Both the position numbers and the translations under genes were made by a program. Shown here in pieces: positions 1-8,212 of a DNA stretch of 64,000 nt (the stretch's first letter is position 1; each line of letters opens with the position of its first letter). Under the pieces are notes generated by a model that saw nothing but the letters and a program-made list of their open reading frames with translations, searched no databases and was not told the origin of the DNA. The stretch lies in the NCBI RefSeq assembly GCF_000421745.1, contig NZ_ATXP01000001.1, positions 124,001-188,000 on the forward strand. The letters run 5' to 3'. The stretch is from Nesterenkonia alba DSM 19423 (GTDB lineage Bacteria > Actinomycetota > Actinomycetes > Actinomycetales > Micrococcaceae).

Positions 1-29
1 AAATCACCGAGGCCGAAGCCTGCGACTGA
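1..29 (+). CDS. 3' end of upstream gene, probably phnD (partial)
   Basis: Only the last nine codons lie in the window, reading ITEAEACD and then TGA at 27-29. The TGA shares its last base with the ATG of phnC (TGATG), so the two are probably translationally coupled. The usual order of this transporter type is substrate-binding protein, ATPase, permease, so the periplasmic-binding-type lipoprotein PhnD is the natural candidate. This rests on position alone, since the tail carries no diagnostic motif. Confidence 0.5.
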
Positions 30-811
30 TGTCCGCTATTACCCTGCAGAACGTCACCAAGAAGTTCCCGCCATCGACGGTGGCCGCTGATGACATCAGC
101 CTGAGCATCGACGCTGGCACCTTCACCGTGCTGCTGGGCCTTTCCGGATCCGGTAAGTCCACCCTTCTGCGGCTCATCAACGGCTTGCACACGCCCACCT
201 CCGGCTCAGTCACCGTGCTGGGCACGGAGGTGGGCACCGCCCGCCGGTCCCAACTGCGGCAGGTGCGTCGCGATATCGGCATGGTCTTCCAGCAGTTCCA
301 CCTGGTGGGTTCGATGTCCACCCTGGAAAACGTCTGCACCGGGGCCCTCGGATCGCTGCGTGGACCGCGGATCGGACTGTTCAGTTACCCGAAAGCTGTC
401 CGGCAGCGGGCCCTAGAGCAACTGGATCGCGTGGGACTGGCTGACCAGCGGTTCCAGCGCGCCGATACCCTCTCCGGGGGCCAGCAGCAGCGGGTAGCTG
501 TTGCCCGGGCACTGGTCCAGCAGCCCAAGGTCCTGTTGGCTGATGAACCTGTCGCCTCCCTGGACCCGGAGTCCTCCCATCAGGTGATGAGCCTGATCGC
601 CCAGATCGCCCGCGAAGACCAGCTGACCGTGGTGTGCAGCTTGCATCAGGTGGAGCTGGCCATGCACTGGGGTGACCGGATCATCGGTTTGCGGCAGGGC
701 AAGAAAGTCATGGACGAGCCCGCCGCGAACGTCACCTCGGAGGACGCGATGAGTATCTACGGCTCTATGGCCTCTGCCCGGCCGGCACCACCGGAGACCG
801 CTGCAGTATGA
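29..811 (+). CDS. phnC: Phosphonate/phosphite ABC transporter ATP-binding protein PhnC
   Basis: This 260-residue protein is the cytoplasmic ATPase that energises uptake of phosphonates or related reduced phosphorus compounds. Walker A (GLSGSGKST) is at about 37-45, the Q-loop (VFQQFHLVG) near 86-94, the ABC signature LSGGQQQR at about 148-155 and Walker B (VLLADEP) at about 168-174, followed by SLDP and a switch histidine (CSLHQ). Length is normal for PhnC. The ATG overlaps the stop of the upstream gene and the stop overlaps phnE by 4 nt (ATGA), giving a tight phnD-phnC-phnE operon. No C-P lyase or phosphonatase gene is visible here, so the actual substrate (phosphonate, phosphite or phosphate ester) is open. 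Confidence 0.9.
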   Translation: MSAITLQNVTKKFPPSTVAADDISLSIDAGTFTVLLGLSGSGKSTLLRLINGLHTPTSGSVTVLGTEVGTARRSQLRQVRRDIGMVFQQFHLVGSMSTLENVCTGALGSLRGPRIGLFSYPKAVRQRALEQLDRVGLADQRFQRADTLSGGQQQRVAVARALVQQPKVLLADEPVASLDPESSHQVMSLIAQIAREDQLTVVCSLHQVELAMHWGDRIIGLRQGKKVMDEPAANVTSEDAMSIYGSMASARPAPPETAAV

Positions 812-2568
812 CCACCTTGACCCGGGAACGTGCCGATACCCGTGCGGTGCCCGCGGGTGGGGGTGCCCGGCCTCAACTCACCGATCGGCGAACACTGCGG
901 CCTCCCTCCGCCCGAGCACTGCTGGGCTTGGCCATCATGGGGTCTTTCGTTGCCGGTGGCATCTGGTCGCTGATCGAGCTGCGCGTCAATATCGCCTCGC
1001 TCATCGTCGGTTACGAGAACGCGGTGAACTTCTTCACCAATCGGGTGGGGGCCCTGCAACTGCCCCCGCTGGGAGAACTGGCCCAGATGACGGTGATGAC
1101 CCTGGCGATCGTCATCTGTGCCACTGCTCTGGGTATGGTCCTCTCCCTCATCCTGGGACTGCTTGCGGCAACAAACACCTGCCGACACGCCCCCGTGCGG
1201 GCGGTGGCCCGGGTGATTGTCATCGTCATGCGGGCGGTTCCAGAGCTCATCATGGCGATCATCTTCATTCGGGTGTTCGGCTTCGGAGCCGCCGCGGTCG
1301 CCGGAATTCTCGCTCTCGGACTCAACTCCATCGGCATGCTCGGCAAGTTCTACACCGAGGCGATCGAAGACCACGACGACGGTCCTCGGCAAGCACTGGA
1401 GACCGGCGGTTCCGTGCGCCTGCAGCAGATCTTCGGAGCGACCCTTCCGGGCATCATGCCCGCTGTGGTTGCCCACGGCCTGCACCGTTTCGATATCAAC
1501 CTGCGTGCCTCGGTCATCCTCGGTTATGTGGGGCTGCCCGGGCTTGGCATGGAGCTCTCCAGCGCCTTGGGTGTGGGGAACTATTCCCTGGGTATCGGTC
1601 TGGCTTTGGTGATTCTGGGTATCTGCATCGCCGCCGAGTTGCTTTCCGGGTTCCTTCGCATGAAGCTGCTCGGTCGCTCTGAGCCCAGCCGCTTTGGGTT
1701 CTTCTGGCTGGTGGGAAAGATGCGGCGCCGCTACGACGCCAACCGGCTCGAGGCTCCCTCTGGTGCGCGTCCCGCCGCCTGGGGTGAGCGCACCACCCCG
1801 CCGTGGAACGGGGAGCGGACTTCCCGGTTCACCTACATCGGGCTCTTCGGTCTGGTCATCCTCGCCTCTGTCTGGCTGGCCGACATCGACTGGATCGCCT
1901 TCTTCCACGGCCTGTTATCCATCCCCGCGGTCGCGGGTCAGTTCATCCCACCCAGTGATGGTGGCATCGCCGAACGTCTGTGGACCACGTTGCTGGAGAC
2001 CATTCAGATGGGCCTGGCCGCGACCTTCCTGGGCGCCCTGCTGGCCCTGCCGGTGGGCGTGCTGGCCGCCCGCAATGTGGCCCCCAACCGGGCAGTGGTG
2101 CAGTTCTTCCGGACTCTCATCGTGGTCACCCGGGGGGTGCCGGAGCTGATCCTGGCGATCATCCTCATCGTCATCATGGGGATGGGTGCTGTGGCGGGTG
2201 TGCTAGCCCTGGCGGTGGGTGCGATGGGGCTGCTGTCGAAGCTGGTGGCCGACTCCATTGAGGAGACCGACATCCGTGTCCAGCAGGCCATTGCCACCGG
2301 CGGTGCGGCCCGCACGCAGGTGTTTTTCGCCTCGACGGTGCGGCAGGCGGCTCCGGCGATTGTCGCTCACCTGTTCTACCAGCTGGACGTCAATATCCGA
2401 GCTGCGACCCTGCTAGGCATCGTGGGGGCTGGCGGTGTGGGCTATTACCTGCTCAACGCCAACCGGGTGCTGCAGTTCGAGGTGGTCACCTATATCTGCC
2501 TGATGATCGTCGGGGTCATCCTGCTGCTGGAGTTCATCACCAGTGTGATGCGCCGACTGCTGCGCTGA
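808..2568 (+). CDS. phnE: Fused phosphonate ABC transporter permease (PhnE-PhnE)
   Basis: This 586-residue inner-membrane protein contains two complete PhnE-like permease modules. The first spans about 30-300 and the second about 330-586. Each has an amphipathic TM helix near its start, several hydrophobic segments and a cytoplasmic coupling segment: EAIEDHDDGPRQALETGG in the first half and DSIEETDIRVQQAIATGG in the second, both resembling EAA loops. Many bacteria encode one PhnE that dimerises or separate PhnE1 and PhnE2; here the two are one chain, as in several actinobacteria. The start overlaps phnC by 4 nt. The gene ends 10 bp from the convergent DMT gene, and no strong terminator is obvious in that gap. 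Confidence 0.88.
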   Translation: MTTLTRERADTRAVPAGGGARPQLTDRRTLRPPSARALLGLAIMGSFVAGGIWSLIELRVNIASLIVGYENAVNFFTNRVGALQLPPLGELAQMTVMTLAIVICATALGMVLSLILGLLAATNTCRHAPVRAVARVIVIVMRAVPELIMAIIFIRVFGFGAAAVAGILALGLNSIGMLGKFYTEAIEDHDDGPRQALETGGSVRLQQIFGATLPGIMPAVVAHGLHRFDINLRASVILGYVGLPGLGMELSSALGVGNYSLGIGLALVILGICIAAELLSGFLRMKLLGRSEPSRFGFFWLVGKMRRRYDANRLEAPSGARPAAWGERTTPPWNGERTSRFTYIGLFGLVILASVWLADIDWIAFFHGLLSIPAVAGQFIPPSDGGIAERLWTTLLETIQMGLAATFLGALLALPVGVLAARNVAPNRAVVQFFRTLIVVTRGVPELILAIILIVIMGMGAVAGVLALAVGAMGLLSKLVADSIEETDIRVQQAIATGGAARTQVFFASTVRQAAPAIVAHLFYQLDVNIRAATLLGIVGAGGVGYYLLNANRVLQFEVVTYICLMIVGVILLLEFITSVMRRLLR

Positions 2569-2578
2569 GACGCATCGG

Positions 2579-3442
2579 TTAGCCGGTGGCCACCAGCCCG
2601 ATGCCGATGGCGACGACGCCGGCTCCCAGGATCCGGCGCACCGGATCGGGTTCACGGAACAGCCACCACGCCATCAGTGAGCCGATCACAATAGAGGACT
2701 CCCTCACCGGGGCCACCAGGGCCACTGATGTGGTCTGCAGCGCATAGAGCACTAGCAGGTAAGCCGCCGGTGAGAGGACCGCAACGGCGGCGACCTGCCG
2801 GCGGTTGGTCCGCAGCGTGAGTGCCAGCTGTGCCCTGCGGTGCACCACCCACGGCAGCATCACCAGTGACTGGGCAACACAGCCGAGTCCGTAGTAGATC
2901 AACGGTGGGATCGCCAGCGTTGTGACGGAGAGGTCGTCCCACAGGGTGTAGCCGGCGATGGCTGTCCCCGTCGCCAGCCCATAGAACAGCCCAGTGCTCA
3001 ATCCCGACGTTCGTCGGAAGAGCCTGGCTCCGGTGACCACCAGAATCCCGCCGATGATGATGATTCCACCGGTCAACGCCACAGAAGAGGGGCGCTCCCC
3101 GAGCAGGGCGACGGCGGCAAGTACAGCCAGCAGTGGTCCGGTGCCACGAGCTATTGGATAGACGATCCCGAGGTCAGCTTGTCGATAGCCCACCTGCAGT
3201 AGCACTGAATAGGCAATGTGCAGGATCGCGGTCACCACCGGAGCGTAGAGCAGCTCCCAACCGAAACTGTGGTTCTGGATGATGATCTGCACCAGGGCTA
3301 ACGGGAGCAGCAGGCAGGCTTTCGCTGTGAAGTAGAGCCACACGAAGACCACCGGATCTCCGCGGACCCCCTTCGCAGCCAGATTCCACAAGGCATGTAG
3401 CACCGCGGCGGTAAGCACCATAGTCAGTGCGGCAGTGCTCAT
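2579..3442 (-). CDS. EamA/DMT-superfamily transporter
   Basis: This 287-residue protein is almost entirely hydrophobic, with about ten membrane segments arranged as two EamA-like halves. Features typical of drug/metabolite exporters include the N-terminal LHALWNLAAKG, the mid-protein pattern YPIARGTGPLLAVLAA and the second-half APVRESSIVIGSLMAWW. Substrates of this family range from metabolites to toxic compounds and cannot be read from sequence. The ATG overlaps the stop of the upstream RpiR-type regulator by 4 nt (ATGA on the minus strand), so the two form an operon and the regulator probably controls export or uptake of its own effector. The start is fixed by that overlap. Confidence 0.8.
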   Translation of the reverse strand: MSTAALTMVLTAAVLHALWNLAAKGVRGDPVVFVWLYFTAKACLLLPLALVQIIIQNHSFGWELLYAPVVTAILHIAYSVLLQVGYRQADLGIVYPIARGTGPLLAVLAAVALLGERPSSVALTGGIIIIGGILVVTGARLFRRTSGLSTGLFYGLATGTAIAGYTLWDDLSVTTLAIPPLIYYGLGCVAQSLVMLPWVVHRRAQLALTLRTNRRQVAAVAVLSPAAYLLVLYALQTTSVALVAPVRESSIVIGSLMAWWLFREPDPVRRILGAGVVAIGIGLVATG

Positions 3443-4254
3443 CCCGGAAGGTCCAACACCAAGGCAGTGTGGAGCACATCGATAACTGCAAGGTGGGCGA
3501 TCCGGCTCGAGGACTCAACCAGGTGCCCGGCGGCCGCGCTTCCTACGGCGACCAGCGGCACCTCCGCTGTGCGGGCGAGTGTGGACTGTGAGTAGCTAGT
3601 CACCGCCACGGTCCGGGCTCCGGCCGCGCGGGCCGCCTCGACCACGTCGAGGGTCTGACGAGTCTCCCCCGAGTGGCTCACCGCCAGTACCGTATCCGCG
3701 GCATCGAGCTGGCCGGCTAGCAGAATGGCCGTATAGGTGTCTGCGGAGTGCTGGGTGGTGACCCCACTCATGGTGAGGCGGTAGGCGGCGTCTTCAGCGA
3801 TCGGCAGGGATGTTCCCGAGGCGGTCACCAGTACCCGACCGGCCCTGCGGAGCAGGCCCACCGCCTCCGCCAATGCTGTGGAATCCACCGTGCCGCGGGC
3901 GATGGTGAGGCTTTCGGCATGACTGGCGGTGACGACGTCGATGAGGTCAGCCACACTGTGGGCCTGGCTCAGCTGTGGGCGGGTGGTGCCCGATCCCTCG
4001 GGGCTGCCTGCGGCTCGGGCCAGGACCAGCTTCAACTCGGGCAGTCCACTGAAACCAGCGGTGCGAACAGCCCGTACCACTGTCGCCGCGGAGACTCCCG
4101 CCCGGTCAGCGATCTGCTGGGCGGTTGCAGCAGTGATGAATTCTGGATCCTCGAGCACCACATCTACCACGCGGGCATGCGCCCCTTGCAGTCCGGGCCG
4201 CAGTGACCGCAGCCGTGCCGCCAACACCGCCAGTCCACCAGAAGATGAAATCAT
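3439..4254 (-). CDS. MurR/RpiR-family transcriptional regulator (HTH + SIS)
   Basis: This is a 271-residue DNA-binding regulator. Residues about 1-80 form an RpiR-type HTH (ATAQQIADRAGVSAATVVRAVR). Residues about 125-260 form a SIS sugar-phosphate-binding domain with a Rossmann-like stretch (GRVLVTASGTSLPIAEDAA) and the phosphate-loop pattern AVSHSGET. Family members sense phosphosugars or related ligands. The gene is first in a two-gene operon with the DMT transporter. Its ATG at 4254 lies 7 nt after a TAATTT -10 box, so the mRNA is probably leaderless, and the start codon sits at the centre of an AT-rich palindrome (see 4245-4261), which suggests autorepression. Confidence 0.87.
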   Translation of the reverse strand: MISSSGGLAVLAARLRSLRPGLQGAHARVVDVVLEDPEFITAATAQQIADRAGVSAATVVRAVRTAGFSGLPELKLVLARAAGSPEGSGTTRPQLSQAHSVADLIDVVTASHAESLTIARGTVDSTALAEAVGLLRRAGRVLVTASGTSLPIAEDAAYRLTMSGVTTQHSADTYTAILLAGQLDAADTVLAVSHSGETRQTLDVVEAARAAGARTVAVTSYSQSTLARTAEVPLVAVGSAAAGHLVESSSRIAHLAVIDVLHTALVLDLPG

Positions 4255-4261
4255 ATTTCAT
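4245..4261. promoter_or_regulatory. Palindromic operator over the start of the RpiR-type gene
   Basis: ATGAAAT-CAT-ATTTCAT is a perfect 7+3+7 dyad. The central CAT is the minus-strand ATG of the regulator gene, and the dyad abuts the TAATTT -10 box at 4262-4267. A further half-site, ATGAAAT, lies at 4276-4282. RpiR-family operators are commonly dyads with GAAA/TTTC-type arms, so autoregulation is likely; the assignment is inferred. Confidence 0.6.
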
Positions 4262-4267
4262 AAATTA
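4262..4267 (-). promoter_or_regulatory. -10 box of the RpiR-DMT operon
   Basis: TAATTT on the minus strand is followed by 7 nt and then the ATG at 4254. With initiation about 7 nt after the box the transcript would begin at the start codon, which explains the missing ribosome binding site. Confidence 0.5.
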
Positions 4268-4294
4268 GCACATGGATGAAATGAGCTGGTGGCC

Positions 4295-4300
4295 TACCAT
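4295..4300 (+). promoter_or_regulatory. -10 box of tsaB
   Basis: TACCAT followed by six bases and the GTG at 4307 fits the leaderless pattern seen repeatedly in this window. It argues for GTG 4307 as the tsaB start rather than GTG 4289, which lies upstream of the box. Confidence 0.45.
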
Positions 4301-4306
4301 GGTCGG

Positions 4307-5065
4307 GTGCTGCTGCTTGCTCTCGATACCTCGGCTGGCGCCTCTGCGGCGCTGGTCAGTCTGTCCCCGAGGAGCTCCAGCAGCCCGGGTGCCTCGCAAT
4401 CCCCGGCAGGCCCAGAACCCCCAGGCCACGCAGAGCCTGTCGGGCCGCAGGTGCTCGCTGCCGAGCAAACCCCGGCCACCACCGCTCACGCCGAGTGGCT
4501 CGTGCCGGCCGCTCAGCGAGTCCTGGCGGCGAGTGAGGTCGCTGCCGAGGAGATCACCGGCGTCGTCGTCGGCGTCGGTCCCGGACCTTTCACAGGACTT
4601 CGGGTCGGGTTGGCCGCCGCGCATGGACTGGCCCTGGGGTGGCGGGTCCCCGTGCACGGGGTCTGCAGTCTCGATGCCCTCGCTCTGCGCACAGTGGAGA
4701 GCACTACGGTGCGCGGAGAGTTCCTCGTGGCCACCGACGCGCGCCGCCGAGAGGTGTACTGGGCCGAATACGTCACCGACGACGACGGCTCGCGCCTCAT
4801 CCAGGGACCTTTCGTCTCATCCCCCGCTGAGCTGCCGGATCTGCCCGCCGTGGGAGCCGGCGTCGGGCTCTACCCCGAAGTGCTGCAGCTGGCTGAGCAG
4901 GCTCCCGCTGAAGCCGCCGAATGGACCCCACACGCGGCAGAACTGGGGTGCCTGGCTGCCTCCGCGTTGAGCGGCGACCTCTTCGGCGTGCTCTGTGAGC
5001 CCCGACCTCTGTACCTGAGGGAATCTGACGCCCAGGTGCCCGCACAGATGAGGAAAGCTGGGTGA
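4307..5065 (+). CDS. tsaB: tRNA t6A biosynthesis protein TsaB
   Basis: TsaB is the partner of TsaD in making threonylcarbamoyl-A37 of ANN-decoding tRNAs. The 252-residue product begins LLLALDTSAGASAAL, the family N-terminus, and contains GVVVGVGPGPFTGLRVGLAAAHGLA, the characteristic glycine-rich ASKHA segment. GTG 4307 is preferred because the family starts directly at this strand and because a -10 box (TACCAT) ends 6 nt upstream. Residues about 15-55 are a Pro/Ser/Gly-rich insert (SPRSSSSPGASQSPAGPEPP) not found in compact TsaB proteins. TsaE, often encoded just upstream, is absent here. rimI follows after 7 nt. Confidence 0.88.
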   Translation: MLLLALDTSAGASAALVSLSPRSSSSPGASQSPAGPEPPGHAEPVGPQVLAAEQTPATTAHAEWLVPAAQRVLAASEVAAEEITGVVVGVGPGPFTGLRVGLAAAHGLALGWRVPVHGVCSLDALALRTVESTTVRGEFLVATDARRREVYWAEYVTDDDGSRLIQGPFVSSPAELPDLPAVGAGVGLYPEVLQLAEQAPAEAAEWTPHAAELGCLAASALSGDLFGVLCEPRPLYLRESDAQVPAQMRKAG

Positions 5066-5072
5066 AGCTGCC

Positions 5073-5654
5073 ATGACTGAGCTCATCGCCCGTGCCATGC
5101 GGACAGCGGATATCCCCGCCGTGCTCGCTTTGGAGCGCCAGCTCTTCCCGCACGATGCCTGGCCCGAAGAGTTCTTCCGTCAGGAACTCGCCCAAGCCGA
5201 TGAGCGCTTGCCGGCAAACCAGCGCACCCGCCGATTCTGGGTGGTGGAGGAGGCCGGGCGCATCATCGGATACGCCGGGATGATGTGCGTTCTGCCGCTG
5301 GCTGATGTGCAGACTGTGGCTGTCGATCCCGCCTACCAGGGTCGCGGGCTGGGTAGTTGGCTGATGGGGCTCATCGAGGATGAAGCCCGGCGGCGCGGGG
5401 CTGATGACCTGCTGCTGGAAGTCCGGGCCGATAACCCCGGCGCCCAGCGGCTCTACCGACGGCTGGGTTTCGAGCAGATCCATCTCCGCCGCTCGTACTA
5501 CCCCGACGGCGGAGATGCGCTCGTGATGCGCAAGTCACTTGAGCACACCGCGACGGCGCCTGCCGCACCGGCCAAGGTGGGACCGGTCGGCAGTGAGCTG
5601 GCCAGCAGCGACACCGGCCGGGAGACGTGGCCGAGCAAGGAAGACCGCCGATGA
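5073..5654 (+). CDS. rimI: Ribosomal protein bS18 alanine N-acetyltransferase RimI
   Basis: This is a 193-residue GNAT acetyltransferase that transfers acetyl from acetyl-CoA to the N-terminus of ribosomal protein S18. The acetyl-CoA-binding motif A is clear ([17 protein letters not shown], about 85-105), and motif B follows with [18 protein letters not shown] and the [15 protein letters not shown]-terminal strand typical of RimI. About 35 extra residues after the domain are low-complexity (Ala/Gly/Ser-rich). The gene sits between tsaB and tsaD, its usual actinobacterial position, and its stop overlaps the tsaD ATG (ATGA). Confidence 0.88.
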   Translation: MTELIARAMRTADIPAVLALERQLFPHDAWPEEFFRQELAQADERLPANQRTRRFWVVEEAGRIIGYAGMMCVLPLADVQTVAVDPAYQGRGLGSWLMGLIEDEARRRGADDLLLEVRADNPGAQRLYRRLGFEQIHLRRSYYPDGGDALVMRKSLEHTATAPAAPAKVGPVGSELASSDTGRETWPSKEDRR

Positions 5655-7000
5655 GTGCCTACACCACCGGTCCGAGCACCCCAGCCTCCGTGGAGACTGC
5701 CGTATCCGCTGCCGGTGAACCATTGGTCCTGGGGATCGAGACCTCCTGTGATGAGACCGGTATCGGTATCGTGCGGGGCCGGCAGTTGCTGGCCCACGAG
5801 GTCGCCTCCTCCATGGAGGAGCATGTGCGCTTCGGCGGGGTGATCCCCGAAATCGCCGCCCGCGCCCATGTAGAGGCCTTCGGTCCCACACTGCAGCGCG
5901 CCCTGGACACCGCGGAGGTGGACCTTCACGACCTTGATGCGATCGCAGTGACCGCCGGCCCCGGGTTGGCCGGGGCACTGATGGTCGGGCTCTCCGCGGC
6001 CAAGGGTCTTGCCATGGCGCTGAATAAACCGCTCTACGGGGTCAATCATCTGGTGGCCCACGTCGCCGTCGGCATCCTGGAGACTGCACGCCCCGGCGAC
6101 CGGGAAAACCCCATCGGCAGTGGCCACCCGAAGCAGGAGAGCACTGGACTGCAGACCAACACGGGGTTGCAGATGAACCCGGGACCGCAGGCGAATACCG
6201 GGCCACATGGGTTGCCGGGTCAGACCGTGCTGCCGGAGAATACCGGAGCTCTGCTGGTCTCCGGTGGGCACACCGAGATACTGCGTATCGGTTCGCTGAC
6301 CCACGACGTCGAACTGATCGGCTCAACGATCGACGACGCCGCCGGGGAAGCATACGACAAAACGGCCCGTCTGCTAGGTCTCGGCTACCCCGGTGGACCG
6401 AAGATCGACGCCGCCGCGGCCCAGGGCGACCCGGCAGCCTTCCGTTTCCCGCGCGGGCTGACCATGCCTAAGTTCGAGGGCAGTGCGGCGAACCCCGGCA
6501 AGCATCGGCATAACTGGTCCTTCTCCGGACTGAAGACCGCCGTGGCCCGGGCCGCCGAGCAGTTCGAGGCCGCGGGCAAGCCGGTCCCGACGGCGGATAT
6601 CGCGGCCAGCTTCCAGGAGGCTGTGGTGGATGTGCTGACCTCCAAGGCGGTGCGCGCCTGCCGAGAGCGCGGCCTCGAGCATCTGCTGCTCGGTGGGGGA
6701 GTGGCCGCCAACCGGCGCCTACGCGAGGTGTTGGCCACGCGATGTGCTGAAGCGGGGATCACCCTGGTGGTGCCACCGGTCAGTCTGTGTACGGATAACG
6801 GGGCCATGGTCGCCGCGCTGGGTGCCCAGCTCGTCGCCGCCGGAGAGTCGCCGTCGTCCCTGGCGATCCCTGCGAGCTCCTCGCTGCCGCCCAGCACCAT
6901 CCAGGTTGAGGAGCCTCGCGCGCAGGGCCACGCCGGCGAAACATCACCCGTTGATACTGGTGCGGGTACGGGCTGCGGAGTCCAGCACCACCTGACGTAA
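5651..7000 (+). CDS. tsaD: tRNA N6-threonylcarbamoyladenosine transferase TsaD
   Basis: TsaD (Kae1/Gcp family) transfers the threonylcarbamoyl group to A37 of tRNA with TsaB and TsaE. Motifs in order are [15 protein letters not shown], the metal-binding [16 protein letters not shown], the [10 protein letters not shown] segment, [13 protein letters not shown] and [15 protein letters not shown] 5651 is chosen because it overlaps the rimI stop as ATGA. The product is 449 residues, far longer than the usual 340-360: an insert of about 45 residues between HLVAH and LLVSGGHTE contains a degenerate six-residue repeat, and a roughly 50-residue low-complexity tail runs 57 bp into the 3' end of the convergent ligase gene. 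All catalytic elements appear intact. Confidence 0.92.
   Translation: MSAYTTGPSTPASVETAVSAAGEPLVLGIETSCDETGIGIVRGRQLLAHEVASSMEEHVRFGGVIPEIAARAHVEAFGPTLQRALDTAEVDLHDLDAIAVTAGPGLAGALMVGLSAAKGLAMALNKPLYGVNHLVAHVAVGILETARPGDRENPIGSGHPKQESTGLQTNTGLQMNPGPQANTGPHGLPGQTVLPENTGALLVSGGHTEILRIGSLTHDVELIGSTIDDAAGEAYDKTARLLGLGYPGGPKIDAAAAQGDPAAFRFPRGLTMPKFEGSAANPGKHRHNWSFSGLKTAVARAAEQFEAAGKPVPTADIAASFQEAVVDVLTSKAVRACRERGLEHLLLGGGVAANRRLREVLATRCAEAGITLVVPPVSLCTDNGAMVAALGAQLVAAGESPSSLAIPASSSLPPSTIQVEEPRAQGHAGETSPVDTGAGTGCGVQHHLT
6143..6214 (+). repeat. Degenerate 18-bp tandem repeat inside tsaD
   Basis: Four consecutive 18-bp units (6143-6160, 6161-6178, 6179-6196, 6197-6214) encode [18 protein letters not shown] and TGPHGL. 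A fifth, weaker unit follows. The repeat is in frame and lies in a loop between two conserved TsaD motifs, so it expands the protein without breaking it. Confidence 0.7.
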
Positions 7001-8092
7001 GTCGCCGTCGTGGGTTTCAGCGACCTTCTTCTGCCGCTGGTACCCGGCCTGTTTCATCATCGTCTCCACGAACCGCAGCTGCTCGGCGCAGCCGAGCTCT
7101 TCGGCCAGCGGTTCCAACCGGTCCAGCTCCTTGGCGAGGTGCTCGGTGACCAGTTCCTCGTCACCAGCGGAGTTCAGAATGATGATGGCATCCAGCCCGT
7201 ACCGTGCCGCCCGCCACTTGTTCTCCTGCACGTACCACGGCGGCATGGAGGTCACGCGGCCGCCGGAGTCAAGGGTGCGTAGCGTGTCGATGACAATGCA
7301 CTGAGTCAGCGCGGCAATCGCGCCGATCTCATCGAGGGTGGCCACCCCGTCGCAGACCCGCAGCTCCACGGTGCCCAGGCGTGGCACGGCCCGCACATCC
7401 CAGCGAACCTCGGTCTCGTCTTCAATCACTCCGGTGTGTTTGAGGTCCCCGACGCAGTGTTCAAACCCGGACCAGTCCTCGAACTGGAAACTGGTGCCGG
7501 CAGTAGGCAGTTGCTGGAACATCAATGCTCGGTTCGAAGCGTAGCCGGTGTCCTCCCCGGACCAGTAGGGAGATGAGGCACTCAACGCCTGAAAATGGGC
7601 GTTGTAGTTGCACAGCGCGTTCACCGCGGGCATGGCGTATTTCACGTCGTCGAGCCCCACATGGACGTGGACCCCGTAAATGACCATCTGTCGGCCCCAC
7701 CACTGGGTGCGGCGGATCAGCTCGTTGTACCGTTCCTTATCGGTCACCGGCTGCTTGGTCGGCGGTGCGAAGGGGTGACTGCCCTGGCTGTAGAGGTCGA
7801 CGTCGAGCGGCTCACAGAGCTTCATCACGTTCCGGGCTGTACTGCGCAGCTGCTCGACCCCCTGGTCGACGGTGTCGCACACATCGGTGACCAACTCGAT
7901 GGTGTTCAGCAGCAGCTCCTGCTTCACATAGGGGTGCTCGTCCTCCCCGGAGAGTTCAGGAAGTTCTGCCCGGGACTGTTCGAGGATCCGTTCGGCCACA
8001 CTGCGCAGGTCTCCGGTCTGCCGGTCGACCAGTGCCAACTCCCACTCCAGACCGAGGGTCCCGCGTTCCGATTTCGCAAAGGGCAGTTCCAC
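6944..8092 (-). CDS. Glutamate-cysteine-ligase-type carboxylate-amine ligase (GCS2 family)
   Basis: This 382-residue ATP-dependent ligase belongs to the YbdK/EgtA-like GCS2 family, whose members join an amino acid to the gamma-carboxyl of glutamate. It opens with [11 protein letters not shown], the glutamate-binding N-terminal motif. The conserved VHVHVGLDD and [25 protein letters not shown] stretches follow, then the typical C-terminal [11 protein letters not shown] region. The start is GTG 8092, with AAGGAG five bases upstream. Enzymes of this family may make gamma-glutamylcysteine or act on other amines; the sequence alone does not decide. The 3' end overlaps tsaD by 57 bp on the opposite strand, which could cause transcriptional interference. 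Confidence 0.82.
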   Translation of the reverse strand: MELPFAKSERGTLGLEWELALVDRQTGDLRSVAERILEQSRAELPELSGEDEHPYVKQELLLNTIELVTDVCDTVDQGVEQLRSTARNVMKLCEPLDVDLYSQGSHPFAPPTKQPVTDKERYNELIRRTQWWGRQMVIYGVHVHVGLDDVKYAMPAVNALCNYNAHFQALSASSPYWSGEDTGYASNRALMFQQLPTAGTSFQFEDWSGFEHCVGDLKHTGVIEDETEVRWDVRAVPRLGTVELRVCDGVATLDEIGAIAALTQCIVIDTLRTLDSGGRVTSMPPWYVQENKWRAARYGLDAIIILNSAGDEELVTEHLAKELDRLEPLAEELGCAEQLRFVETMMKQAGYQRQKKVAETHDGDLRQVVLDSAARTRTSING

Positions 8093-8200
8093 GTGAACTC
8101 CTTGAAACGTCGAGGGTGCAACGGCTCAACCCTATCTGCCCAGCTGAGGGCAGGCTCAGCATCGGCTGGACGTTGACCTGCGACGCTGCGGTCGGGACCG

Positions 8201-8206
8201 TACCCT
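8201..8206 (+). promoter_or_regulatory. -10 box of the GH3 lipoprotein gene
   Basis: TACCCT is followed by six bases and then GTG 8213; no ribosome binding site precedes the GTG. A TTGACC lies at 8173-8178, but its 22-bp spacing is too long for a normal -35. Confidence 0.4.
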
Positions 8207-8212
8207 GGTGCT

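Noticed and set aside
757-1908. Long open frame (383 codons) on the minus strand opposite phnC-phnE
   Set aside because: It is antisense to clearly homologous transporter genes, has biased Gly/His/Asp/Gln composition and no motif; a by-product of high GC. The same applies to other long antisense frames, for example 15631-16878, 33114-34373 and 59969-61084.
1-2568. A full phosphonate-degradation locus
   Set aside because: No C-P lyase (phnG-M), phosphonatase or phosphite dehydrogenase gene is visible; only transport genes are in the window.
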